Shown one piece after another: positions 1 through 6,473 of a stretch of 6,482 nt of DNA; the first letter of the stretch is position 1, and each line of letters begins with the position of its first letter. Both the position numbers and the translations under genes were made by a program. This stretch comes from Ilumatobacteraceae bacterium (GTDB lineage Bacteria; Actinomycetota; Acidimicrobiia; Acidimicrobiales; Ilumatobacteraceae). The notes beneath the pieces are model-generated. The model did no database searches, was not told where the DNA came from, and saw nothing but the letters and a program-made list of their open reading frames with translations. The stretch lies in contig JAHRVJ010000179.1 in NCBI GenBank assembly GCA_019090765.1, positions 1-6,482 on the forward strand, in the 5' to 3' direction.

Positions 1-807
1 AACCGAGGAGTTCTCCTCACTGTCATCGTGAACCAAACGCGAGATGTAGGAGATCGCAACGTCGTCTTGGCCGATCGCCCAGCCGTCGGTTCCTTCGACG
101 AGGGCAATCGGATCCCCCCAACTCATCTTGACGCTGTAAGCATCTTGATGATCGGGGATCGGCTCCAAGGTTGCACTGGCCATCGAACGGACGGGCACCG
201 TACCGATCACCCCATGCCGCCAGGCCCCAATCTTTTCGAGAGGAAGGTTCGGAACGTTCACGTTGATCAGCACTGGCTGCTCAGGAAGGTCGTCGACCAG
301 AGCTTGCACCACGGTCTTGGCGACTTCGGCTGCGGTGTCCCACAACTGCTGGCCAACAGCCTCATTCCAACCTTGTCCCTCCACTCCAAAGCCAGCAACG
401 GCTTGACTTACAGCGACGCCAGAGATGCTCCCATTGCGGGCGGTCATCGCCGCGCCCACGGTGCCCGAGTGGTAAACCGCTCGCCCGACGTTCGCCCCCG
501 GGTTAATGCCGGCGACGACGAGATCAAACTGGCCACCGAACGCTCCGAGATTGGCGAACATCACACACAGCGCCGGCGGACCACTGATCGACCAAATGGC
601 CGACGCTGGGCAGTCATCGATGTTGGCCCGGTGGACTTCAGGTCTAATTGTCTGCAACGCCCCAACTGCGGCCGAGGCCCCGGAGTATTCGGAGTCAGGC
701 GCGGCGACAACGACCTCGTGTTGCCCATCGAGCGCACACATTGCCCTAGCAAGCACATGTAGCCCGATCGAATCAATACCGTCGTCGTTGGTCACCAGAA
801 TGCGCAT
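1..807 (-). CDS. surE: 5'/3'-nucleotidase SurE (3' end beyond window)
   Basis: SurE is a metal-dependent cytosolic phosphatase that removes phosphate from nucleoside 5'- or 3'-monophosphates; it is linked to stationary-phase survival. I translated the reverse strand: the frame is open for 269 codons from 807 to the left edge and no stop is reached. The protein begins MRILVTNDDG, the family's N-terminal signature, with the metal-binding Asp pair at residues 8-9. The other expected metal ligands are Ser42 (in EYSGAS) and Asn102 (in AGINPGANVG). The HSGTVGAAM motif follows. Family members are usually about 250-260 residues, so only a short tail should be missing, and the acidic, serine-rich end at the window edge looks like a tail after the core fold. 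An in-frame ATG lies three codons upstream (816), but a GAGG sits nine bases before the ATG at 807, which also matches the family N-terminus. The gene is divergent from the oxygenase gene. Assignment is firm; physiological substrate is not shown. Confidence 0.95.
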   Translation of the reverse strand, partial: MRILVTNDDGIDSIGLHVLARAMCALDGQHEVVVAAPDSEYSGASAAVGALQTIRPEVHRANIDDCPASAIWSISGPPALCVMFANLGAFGGQFDLVVAGINPGANVGRAVYHSGTVGAAMTARNGSISGVAVSQAVAGFGVEGQGWNEAVGQQLWDTAAEVAKTVVQALVDDLPEQPVLINVNVPNLPLEKIGAWRHGVIGTVPVRSMASATLEPIPDHQDAYSVKMSWGDPIALVEGTDGWAIGQDDVAISYISRLVHDDSEENSSV

Positions 808-816
808 GTCGGCCAT

Positions 817-820
817 CCTC
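817..820 (-). promoter_or_regulatory. Ribosome binding site deciding the surE start
   Basis: Read on the minus strand this is GAGG, nine bases before the ATG at 805-807. It directly abuts the alternative in-frame ATG at 814-816, which is too close for ribosome binding. It therefore favours the downstream start, the one giving the canonical SurE N-terminus. It is the only clear Shine-Dalgarno-like sequence I see in the window. Confidence 0.5.
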
Positions 821-867
821 GCACGGCGCATGGCCCTCAGCGAAGGGGGCGCAAATTTCGACGTTGC

Positions 868-873
868 TACGAT
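868..873 (+). promoter_or_regulatory. -10-like box of the Rieske oxygenase gene
   Basis: TACGAT fits the TANNNT -10 consensus and ends nine bases before the ATG at 883. A -10 box at that distance places the transcription start at or within a few bases of the start codon, meaning a leaderless or nearly leaderless mRNA. No purine-rich ribosome binding site is evident upstream of the ATG. I could not find a convincing -35 element at normal spacing. Confidence 0.45.
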
Positions 874-882
874 GCGCGGATC

Positions 883-1887
883 ATGTCATCTGAAGCGGTG
901 AAGTTGTGTAAATCTCGAGCGCTGCGTAGCGAGTGGTATGTGGTTGCCGACGCGGCCGACGTAGCTGACGTACCAGTTACGGTGAAAGTGCTGGGCGTCA
1001 GCTTCGTACTCTGGCGTGATCTCGAGGGGAAGTTAATCGCGGTTTTTGATCGATGTCCGCATCGTCACGCTCCCCTGTCGGGTGGCGTCGTGAGGGATGG
1101 CTGTCTAGTTTGCCCGTACCATTTCTGGAAGTTCGACGCCGAGGGGACCTGCGTCAATGTTCCCTCTCTTGGTGCCGGGGCTCGGCTTCCGGCATCGACT
1201 TCGCTCGCTGTGATGCAGGTGCGTGAGCTGTACGGGCTGGTGTGGCTGTGTCCTGGCGTGCCCACTGGTGAGCCACCGCGAATTGTTGAAGATGACGACG
1301 CGTCGTTCAGGAGGATCAATGCTGGCAAGGAGGTGTGGAAGGTCGCGGCGACTCGGATGATCGACAACTTCTGTGATGTCGCTCACTTTCCGTTCGTTCA
1401 CGCGGGGACTATCGGAGACGGAGTTGACCCCGTGGTTGCTCCGTTCAATGTTGTGCAGCTTGACGCTGAATTCGTCGGGTATGAGTACACGGTTGATGTG
1501 CTCGACGAAGCTGGTGAAACAATTCGCCAGCGAATGTCGACGGGCTTTCATCTCCCGTTCACTATCCGCTCCAACACCCACTACGAGTCGGGCTCTCGCG
1601 AGGGTGATGATCGCGTACTGCTGCTCTGCGCCACACCAATCGACGAGGCGAACTCACTGTTCACGTTCGTTGTGTGGCGAAACCATGATCACGACGTGCC
1701 CGCCGAGGACCTCTTGGCGTTCGATCGGGCGATCGGCGCCGAAGACAAGCTGATGCTTGAGCAGATCGAAGGTGGCTTGCCGCTGGACAACAGCGCAACC
1801 GTCAGCGTTCGGTCTGATCGGCTTTCGGTTGAGTGGCGTCGTCGTCTTGCCGGTCTGCTTGATGCAGATCGGGTTCGAGATACATAA
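883..1887 (+). CDS. Rieske [2Fe-2S] non-heme iron oxygenase, alpha-subunit type
   Basis: A 334-residue protein with the two-part build of ring-hydroxylating oxygenase alpha subunits or Rieske monooxygenases such as the VanA type. The N-terminal Rieske domain (about residues 17-125) has CPHRHAPLSGG and CPYHFWKFD, giving cluster ligands Cys58, His60, Cys77 and His80. The C-terminal catalytic domain carries DNFCDVAHFPFVH, with bridging Asp165 and iron ligands His168 and His173; Asp288, in AEDKLMLEQ, is a good candidate for the third ligand. All key residues are present, so it should be active. The family uses electrons from a separate reductase/ferredoxin to hydroxylate, demethylate or demethoxylate a substrate with O2. 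No reductase, ferredoxin or beta subunit lies in this window, so a shared or distant partner is inferred. The substrate cannot be read from sequence. The ATG at 883 follows a TACGAT box and precedes the first conserved block (SEWYVVA). The last 86 bases are also coding on the other strand. Confidence 0.9.
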   Translation: MSSEAVKLCKSRALRSEWYVVADAADVADVPVTVKVLGVSFVLWRDLEGKLIAVFDRCPHRHAPLSGGVVRDGCLVCPYHFWKFDAEGTCVNVPSLGAGARLPASTSLAVMQVRELYGLVWLCPGVPTGEPPRIVEDDDASFRRINAGKEVWKVAATRMIDNFCDVAHFPFVHAGTIGDGVDPVVAPFNVVQLDAEFVGYEYTVDVLDEAGETIRQRMSTGFHLPFTIRSNTHYESGSREGDDRVLLLCATPIDEANSLFTFVVWRNHDHDVPAEDLLAFDRAIGAEDKLMLEQIEGGLPLDNSATVSVRSDRLSVEWRRRLAGLLDADRVRDT

Positions 1888-2764
1888 CAGTCACGATGGG
1901 GACCGCGGCGCGGATCGTGTCTTCGGTTCGGTTGACGGCGGCGACCAACTCGTCGGCAGATAGCTCCGACGAGAACTCGACCTTGGCGCCGACGAGTATT
2001 TCGTCGGGTCCGATGTGCTCCGTGCGAATGTGGATCAGCTGATCAACATGGTCACTGGTGTTGATCGCATTCACGATGTCTTCCCTGACGGAATCGTCGG
2101 CTGCTTCGCCGATCAGCAGGCTCTTCATCTCAATCATGAGCACGATGGCGATGATGATCAGCAATACGCCGATCGCTGTTGACCCGGCGGCGTCCCAGCG
2201 GGCGTTGCCAGTTGCCTCGGCCATGAGCACGCCGCCTAGGGCAATCACGAGCCCGGTCTCGGCACCGATGTCTTCGAGCAATACAACCGGTAGCTCTGGC
2301 TGTTTCGTTGAGCGAATGAAGCTCCACCAGCTCGTGTCGGGGCCCTTCACGTGCTGGCTCTCCTTGATCGCTGTGCGGAGGGAGTAGCCCTCCAACACGA
2401 TCGCGAAGCAGAGGATTATCAGTGCAACTGGGAGATTCTCAATTTCGTGGGGGTGGCGCAGCTTTTCGATGCCCTCATATAGGGCGAACATTCCGCCCAT
2501 CGAAAAGAGAACGAGCGCGACAGCGAATGACCAGAAGTAGCGTTCGCGCCCGTACCCGAATGGGTGCTTGTGAGACGCTTCCCGTTCGGCTCGCTTGCCG
2601 CCTAGGAAGAGCAGAGCTTGGTTGCCGGTGTCGGCCACTGAGTGGACGGTCTCGGCCAGCAAGCTGGCCGAGCCAGTGATGAGAAACCCGGCGAACTTCG
2701 CGATGGCGATACCTAGATTGGCGAAGAATGCTGCGAATATGGCCTTGCGGCTGCCGTCGGTCAC
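1802..2764 (-). CDS. Cation diffusion facilitator transporter, SLC30A9-like subgroup
   Basis: A 320-residue inner-membrane transporter of the CDF family, whose members export divalent metals such as Zn2+, Fe2+ or Mn2+ in exchange for protons. I see about six membrane segments (near residues 7-29, 33-55, 75-98, 111-130, 158-182 and 192-212) followed by a cytoplasmic C-terminal domain at about 220-297. The TM2 metal motif HSVAD is intact (His41, Asp45), followed by the HPFGYGRERYFW loop typical of this subgroup. The TM5 site differs from the usual HxxxD: it reads LLEDIGAETG, with Glu164-Asp165 and a hydrophobic residue at the expected His. The start is GTG: the next in-frame ATG is at residue 90, inside TM3, and a TAGTAT box lies seven bases upstream. 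The hydrophilic C-terminal tail after residue 297 is encoded opposite the end of the oxygenase gene. The metal is unknown. Confidence 0.9.
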   Translation of the reverse strand: MTDGSRKAIFAAFFANLGIAIAKFAGFLITGSASLLAETVHSVADTGNQALLFLGGKRAEREASHKHPFGYGRERYFWSFAVALVLFSMGGMFALYEGIEKLRHPHEIENLPVALIILCFAIVLEGYSLRTAIKESQHVKGPDTSWWSFIRSTKQPELPVVLLEDIGAETGLVIALGGVLMAEATGNARWDAAGSTAIGVLLIIIAIVLMIEMKSLLIGEAADDSVREDIVNAINTSDHVDQLIHIRTEHIGPDEILVGAKVEFSSELSADELVAAVNRTEDTIRAAVPIVTVMYLEPDLHQADRQDDDATQPKADQTER

Positions 2765-2771
2765 GGGGCCG

Positions 2772-2777
2772 ATACTA
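2772..2777 (-). promoter_or_regulatory. -10-like box of the first CDF transporter gene
   Basis: On the minus strand this reads TAGTAT, a good TANNNT -10 match, ending seven bases before the GTG start at 2764. The intervening bases are C/G-rich with no Shine-Dalgarno sequence, which suggests a leaderless transcript. It supports the GTG as the true start. No clear -35 element was found. Confidence 0.5.
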
Positions 2778-2829
2778 CGAGTTGTGGCAGAGCAATTGGG
2801 ACTGCAATGGCCCTGCTGGGGGCTGCCGG

Positions 2830-2835
2830 TAGCCT
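2830..2835 (+). promoter_or_regulatory. Possible -10-like box of the nfuA gene
   Basis: TAGCCT fits TANNNT loosely and ends six bases before the ATG at 2842. The bases between are all G, so a G-rich ribosome binding signal cannot be wholly excluded, but it would directly touch the ATG. This is weaker than the boxes at 868, 2772 and 3521, and is called mainly because the spacing matches theirs. Confidence 0.3.
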
Positions 2836-2841
2836 GGGGGG

Positions 2842-3486
2842 ATGAGTCCCCTTGACGCTTTGGCCGCCGAGACTGACAGTGCCGCCGCGAGTGAGCCGAT
2901 CATCCTGGTCACTCCTGAAGCGATCGAGCACCTGCACGATTTGCGTGATGACGAAGAGGACGGCGAGAAGCTAGGTTTGCGCTTGGCGGTCGCGTCGGGG
3001 CCTGGCGAGGAATTCCGCTACGACCTCAGTTTCGAGGAGTTTCTGACCGCCGCGTTTACCGATGAGGTGCGTACGCATGAGGGGATGAAGATCATTATCC
3101 CCGGCGACGACGTTGAACTATTGAGCAGCGCCACGCTCGACTTCTCCTCATCGCACGGGTTAGTGATCCGCAACCCCAATCGTCCGAAGGTAGCGACCAT
3201 CGAGGGGCTAACGATTGACGACGAGCTCTCGGCTGAGATCGAGGCGCTTGTCGATGCCGAAGTAAACCCAGCCCTGGCGGCCCATGGTGGATTTGTCACC
3301 TATGTTGGCCACGACAGCGAGGGCACTGCCTTTCTCACCATGGGTGGCGGCTGCCACGGTTGCTCGATGAGCAAGATGACCATGCTCGATGGCGTGCAGA
3401 CCATGCTCGTTGATGGGATCGAGGCCGTTGAGCGGGTCAAAGACCTCACCGATCACACCACCGGTGAGAGCCCCTTCTACTCCTAG
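2842..3486 (+). CDS. nfuA: NfuA-like iron-sulfur cluster carrier
   Basis: A 214-residue cytosolic protein with the NfuA arrangement: an N-terminal degenerate A-type (IscA/HesB-like) domain at about residues 20-112, then a C-terminal NifU-type domain at about 125-203. The C-terminal domain holds the CxxC in GGGCHGCSMSKMTM (Cys171, Cys174), which in this family binds a [4Fe-4S] cluster at a dimer interface and passes it to client enzymes. The A-type domain keeps the fold-specific pattern (LGLRLAVASGPGEEFRYDLSF region) but has none of the cysteines of true A-type carriers, as in NfuA, where this domain serves to recognise targets. The first 20 residues are acidic/Ala/Ser-rich and poorly conserved in character. 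It is divergent from one CDF gene and 48 bases upstream of another, with each having its own apparent promoter. No other Suf or Isc gene is in the window. Confidence 0.92.
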   Translation: MSPLDALAAETDSAAASEPIILVTPEAIEHLHDLRDDEEDGEKLGLRLAVASGPGEEFRYDLSFEEFLTAAFTDEVRTHEGMKIIIPGDDVELLSSATLDFSSSHGLVIRNPNRPKVATIEGLTIDDELSAEIEALVDAEVNPALAAHGGFVTYVGHDSEGTAFLTMGGGCHGCSMSKMTMLDGVQTMLVDGIEAVERVKDLTDHTTGESPFYS

Positions 3487-3496
3487 AACGCGACTG

Positions 3497-3526
3497 TTGT
3501 AGGCGCCCGAATTCCGGAGCTACAAT
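3497..3526 (+). promoter_or_regulatory. Promoter of the second CDF transporter gene
   Basis: TTGTAG at 3497-3502 and TACAAT at 3521-3526 are separated by 18 bases, a normal -35/-10 arrangement. The -10 ends eight bases before the ATG at 3535, with CGTTCTCG between and no Shine-Dalgarno sequence. This is the best promoter in the window and predicts a leaderless mRNA, transcribed independently of nfuA just upstream. Confidence 0.6.
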
Positions 3527-3534
3527 CGTTCTCG

Positions 3535-4479
3535 ATGAGTGAGAATGGGGAGCGTCCGGGGGTTCACGATCATGAGCACTCCAACGCGCCGTTGTGGCGG
3601 CTCGTCGCGGCAGCTGTCCTCAACACTGGATTCGGAGTTGTCCAGATCATCGTGGGCCTCGCCATCGGCTCCGTTGTCGTGTTGGCCGACGCAGCACACC
3701 AAGCGGTCGATGCACTTGGGCTGATCACCGCGCTGATCGCGGTTGTCGTTGCTCGACGACCCGCCAGCGACCACTGGACCTACGGGTTTGGCAAGGCCGA
3801 CGCCCTCGGTGGCTTCATTTCGTCGCTGCTCCTCATTGGCTCGATCGTGTGGATCGTCTACGAGTCAATTGGCAGGCTGGTCACACCCGAGGAGGTATCG
3901 GGTCTCGGTGTGCTTCTGATCGGCGTCGCTGCAGTCGTCGTCAATGCGGTCGGAGTCGCACTCGTTGGAGGCGGCCACGGCGACGAGGCTGTTTCGATGC
4001 GCGCCGCGCGCCTCCACCTCCTGACCGACCTGGCCGGGTCGTTCCTAGTGGTCGCCGCGGGCGCCTTGATCTTGGCGGGTGGGCCAGAGTGGATCGATCC
4101 CGCCGCTTCATTGGCCCTATCGGCGGCGGTCCTCTGGTCGACATGGACACTGATTCGGTCGGCGACTGGAATCCTGCTCGATCGGGTTCCGCGCGACCTG
4201 TCGGTACCGGCGTTGCAGGAACGGCTGGAAGCCGAGCCGGGGGTTGCGCGGGTTCACCATTTGCACCTCCGCCCACTCGGGGGCGGGCGGACGAGTGTTT
4301 CAGCACATGTCATTGTTGGCGACTGCAGCGAGCTGGTCCACGATGCGCAAGGAACACTTACCGTGCTGAATTCCATACTGCGATCTGAATATGGTGTTGC
4401 TCACACGACGCTGCAATTGGAATGTCACGCTTGCGCCGACGAGACCTGTACGGGCGAGATGTCTGGGGCCAAGAGCTGA
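3535..4479 (+). CDS. CzcD-like cation diffusion facilitator metal exporter
   Basis: A 314-residue membrane protein of the CDF family in the CzcD/ZitB-like branch, expected to export Zn2+ and perhaps other divalent ions from the cytoplasm in exchange for protons. Both membrane metal-site motifs are intact: HQAVD in TM2 (His55, Asp59) and HLLTD in TM5 (His161, Asp165). Hydrophobic segments lie near residues 21-45, 47-73, 92-112, 122-146, 160-182 and 188-210, followed by a cytoplasmic domain with the family's VHHLHLRPLGGGRTSVSAHV block. The N-terminus has a small His cluster (HDHEH, 11-15) and the C-terminus a Cys/His cluster (CHAC at 297-300, Cys305), both plausible accessory metal sites. It differs clearly from the other CDF protein in the window, so the two are not recent duplicates. 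Start ATG follows the TACAAT box by eight bases. Metal specificity is inference. Confidence 0.92.
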   Translation: MSENGERPGVHDHEHSNAPLWRLVAAAVLNTGFGVVQIIVGLAIGSVVVLADAAHQAVDALGLITALIAVVVARRPASDHWTYGFGKADALGGFISSLLLIGSIVWIVYESIGRLVTPEEVSGLGVLLIGVAAVVVNAVGVALVGGGHGDEAVSMRAARLHLLTDLAGSFLVVAAGALILAGGPEWIDPAASLALSAAVLWSTWTLIRSATGILLDRVPRDLSVPALQERLEAEPGVARVHHLHLRPLGGGRTSVSAHVIVGDCSELVHDAQGTLTVLNSILRSEYGVAHTTLQLECHACADETCTGEMSGAKS

Positions 4480-4540
4480 CGCCACTCGGGTGCGCGACCT
4501 CGGGTTCGGCACCGCACATCGGGCATGCGATGATCTAGAA

Positions 4541-5251
4541 ATGACAACCGCCGACCAAGACGAGCCGACGCAGATGGCGATGCCAACGATTACGGAGATG
4601 TACACGACAGCTCAGAGTTCGCTTGCTGAGCTCTTCCGGACATTGTCAGACCAAGATTGGGCGACCCCGGTTCCGTGCAATCCTGGCTGGACCGTTCGAG
4701 ACGTCCTGTCCCACGTCGCTGGCGTTGCCGACGACGTGTGCAACGACCGAACCGAAGGCGCGCCGGGCGAAGAGTGGACGGCCTCGCAGGTCGAACGAGG
4801 ACGTGCCCTCTCGGTTGTTGAGCTACTTGACCGTTGGGACGGGCAGGCCGAAGCGGCCGGAAACACCTTCGAAGTCGCTGGCGATATTCGTGGGCCGTTC
4901 GATTGCCATGCACATGAACACGATGTCCGGCAGGCCCTGAACAGACCTGGTAACCGAGAGACGTTGATCGTCGAAATGGCGGGGTCGGGCCTCGCTCACG
5001 GATTCCGCACTCCGTTCCCGATGGTGATTGAGCTCAACGATGGCCGGGTAGCCAACGGTGGCGTTGCCGACGGGGGTGCCGGCGTCCGGCTCCGTGATAT
5101 GTCTACCTTCGAGCTGTTCCGGTCTCGACTCGGAAGACGCAGCCCAGCTCAGGTGAGGGCATATAACTGGGAAGGTTCTGAGGAGAATATCGAGACGCTG
5201 ATTGTCGGCTGGTCGATGTTCGGTCCAGCAGAAATTGACATCGTCGAGTAG
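4541..5251 (+). CDS. DinB / mycothiol-dependent maleylpyruvate isomerase-like protein
   Basis: A 236-residue soluble protein of the DinB-fold superfamily, in the group annotated as maleylpyruvate isomerase family mycothiol-dependent enzymes. These are metal-dependent four-helix proteins that use mycothiol, the actinobacterial thiol, for isomerisation or thiol transfer. The sequence has the two expected conserved blocks: WTVRDVLSHVAG with His58, and FDCHAHEHDVRQALNRPG (119-136) with a cluster of His residues. By comparison with the characterised enzyme, His58, His125 and an acidic residue near 121 may bind the metal; which acidic residue serves is uncertain. The second half (about 150-236) looks like the small C-terminal sterol-carrier-like domain of this family. 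The reading frame is open upstream to 4391, inside the CDF gene, but the ATG at 4541 is the first one clear of that gene and precedes the conserved helix; ATGs at 4574 and 4580 are alternatives. No strong ribosome site precedes it. The actual substrate is unknown. Confidence 0.82.
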   Translation: MTTADQDEPTQMAMPTITEMYTTAQSSLAELFRTLSDQDWATPVPCNPGWTVRDVLSHVAGVADDVCNDRTEGAPGEEWTASQVERGRALSVVELLDRWDGQAEAAGNTFEVAGDIRGPFDCHAHEHDVRQALNRPGNRETLIVEMAGSGLAHGFRTPFPMVIELNDGRVANGGVADGGAGVRLRDMSTFELFRSRLGRRSPAQVRAYNWEGSEENIETLIVGWSMFGPAEIDIVE

Positions 5252-5261
5252 CTATCGACAC

Positions 5262-6473
5262 TCAGGCTTCGGTCGACGGCGCCTCTAAGGCGTTGACCAA
5301 ATCGTCGATGATGTCGTTGCACTCTTCCAGCCCTAGCGAGACGCGCAGCAGCCCTTCGGTCACGCCGGAGGCGGTCATTTCGTCGGGGGTCAAACTCGCG
5401 TGAGTTGATGTCGCCGGATGGCACACCAACGTCTCGGGGCCACCGAGTGAGGTCGCAATGCGGGCCAGGCGGAGTCGACTGAGGAAGTTAGCTGCCGCGT
5501 CGCGGTTGGCGACCTCGAATGACAATACCGATCCATACTGCCGGAGCTGTTGGGTGGCCAGTTGGTGCTGCGGATGCTCACTGAGGCCCGGGTAGTGCAC
5601 AGCGGTGACTTCGGGGTGGTCGGCAAGTGAAACCGCGAGCGACCGCGCTGTGAGACTTTGTTGCCTGGTGCGAACCCCAAGCGTGCGCAGCCCGCGCAGT
5701 GCATTCAGTGCATCGAACGGCGAGGGTGTCGCACCGTGCAGTACGGAATAGGCCCAGATCTCGCCCAGTAGGTCGGCGTCGCCGGCGATCACTCCCAGCG
5801 TGGCATCGTTGTGGCCGGCGATGCCTTTGGTTGCAGAGTGCAGCGAGATGTCGACACCGTGCGCGAGTGGCTGTTGGCCGAGCGGAGTAGCGAAAGTTGA
5901 ATCGACGAGGGTGAAGGGTCCGGCGATCGCGCCGAGCTCGTCGAGGTCGGCTAGTTCCAGCAGTGGATTTGACGGCGATTCGGCGATAACCAGCATTGTC
6001 TTGCCCGGTCGCACGGCCTCGGAAAAAGCTCCGGGCGTGCCGAGGTCGACGAACGTGACATCTATACCTAGGCGCTGGCAGGGCCCCTGCAGGAAAGCCA
6101 AAGTACCTGCATAGAGCTGTCGTTGAGCGACAATATGGCTCCCAGTAGAGCAGAGTGCGAGCACGGTTGAAGCGACCGCTCCCATCCCAGAGGCGAAGGC
6201 CAACGCTTCCTCAGCTCCTTCGAGTTTCGCGATTGCCTGCTCGAACGACTGCACCGTGGGGTTGGCATACCGGCTGTAGAAGCCGCCGTGACGAACCGAC
6301 GTTGCACGCCGGTTGGCATCGTCAAGGCTGTCGGATTCCCACGTACTCGAGGCCCACAATGCTGGAGCCAGTGAAGATCCACTGGCCTCCCGCCCAGCCG
6401 TAATCGCGAGCGTTTCCAGCGCAACATCGGGTTGGCTGGCGGCTCCGTTTTCCGATGACTGATTCGGCGACAT
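5262..6473 (-). CDS. Cys/Met-metabolism PLP-dependent enzyme (cystathionine synthase/lyase family)
   Basis: A 403-residue cytosolic fold-type I PLP enzyme of the trans-sulfuration family, which includes cystathionine gamma-synthase, cystathionine gamma-lyase, O-acyl-homoserine sulfhydrylase and methionine gamma-lyase. Visible active-site parts, in order: YSRYANPT (Tyr66 and Arg68, which reach into the neighbouring subunit's site), ASGMGAV (residues 94-100, phosphate binding), Tyr121 (stacks on the PLP ring), ESPSNP, Asp191 (PLP ring nitrogen), SATKG with the Schiff-base Lys216, the SLGGPETLV block near 342-350, and Arg377 for the substrate carboxylate. Length is normal and nothing essential is missing. 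The loop after the lysine (GIAGHNDATLG) departs from the common YxxGHSDV form, so I leave the exact reaction open. The ATG at 6473 is nine bases from the window edge and the frame stays open beyond it, so a start further upstream is possible. Its 3' end faces gene 4541-5251 with ten bases between. Confidence 0.88.
   Translation of the reverse strand: MSPNQSSENGAASQPDVALETLAITAGREASGSSLAPALWASSTWESDSLDDANRRATSVRHGGFYSRYANPTVQSFEQAIAKLEGAEEALAFASGMGAVASTVLALCSTGSHIVAQRQLYAGTLAFLQGPCQRLGIDVTFVDLGTPGAFSEAVRPGKTMLVIAESPSNPLLELADLDELGAIAGPFTLVDSTFATPLGQQPLAHGVDISLHSATKGIAGHNDATLGVIAGDADLLGEIWAYSVLHGATPSPFDALNALRGLRTLGVRTRQQSLTARSLAVSLADHPEVTAVHYPGLSEHPQHQLATQQLRQYGSVLSFEVANRDAAANFLSRLRLARIATSLGGPETLVCHPATSTHASLTPDEMTASGVTEGLLRVSLGLEECNDIIDDLVNALEAPSTEA

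Noticed and set aside
28..762. Long open frame on the plus strand, 244 codons
   Set aside because: It lies entirely antisense to surE, which has all of its catalytic motifs. The plus-strand product is rich in Arg, Asp and Pro with no recognisable domain.
826..850. Possible hairpin between surE and the oxygenase gene (CCCT/AGGG with GCGC flanks)
   Set aside because: Only four base pairs close the loop before mismatches, there is no T-run, and it lies between divergent starts where a terminator is not expected.
3594..4388. Long plus-strand frame of 264 codons within the second CDF gene
   Set aside because: The product is dominated by Arg, as expected from shifting frame in a GC-rich gene, while the overlapping frame encodes a complete CDF transporter.
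4391..4540. Longer N-terminus for the maleylpyruvate-isomerase-like protein
   Set aside because: The extra 50 codons would overlap the CDF gene by 89 bases and show no similarity in character to the family, whose conserved region starts after the ATG at 4541.
5252..5261. Search for a terminator between the two convergent genes at the right
   Set aside because: The gap is only ten bases and neither it nor the adjoining coding ends shows a stem-loop with a T-run that I could support.
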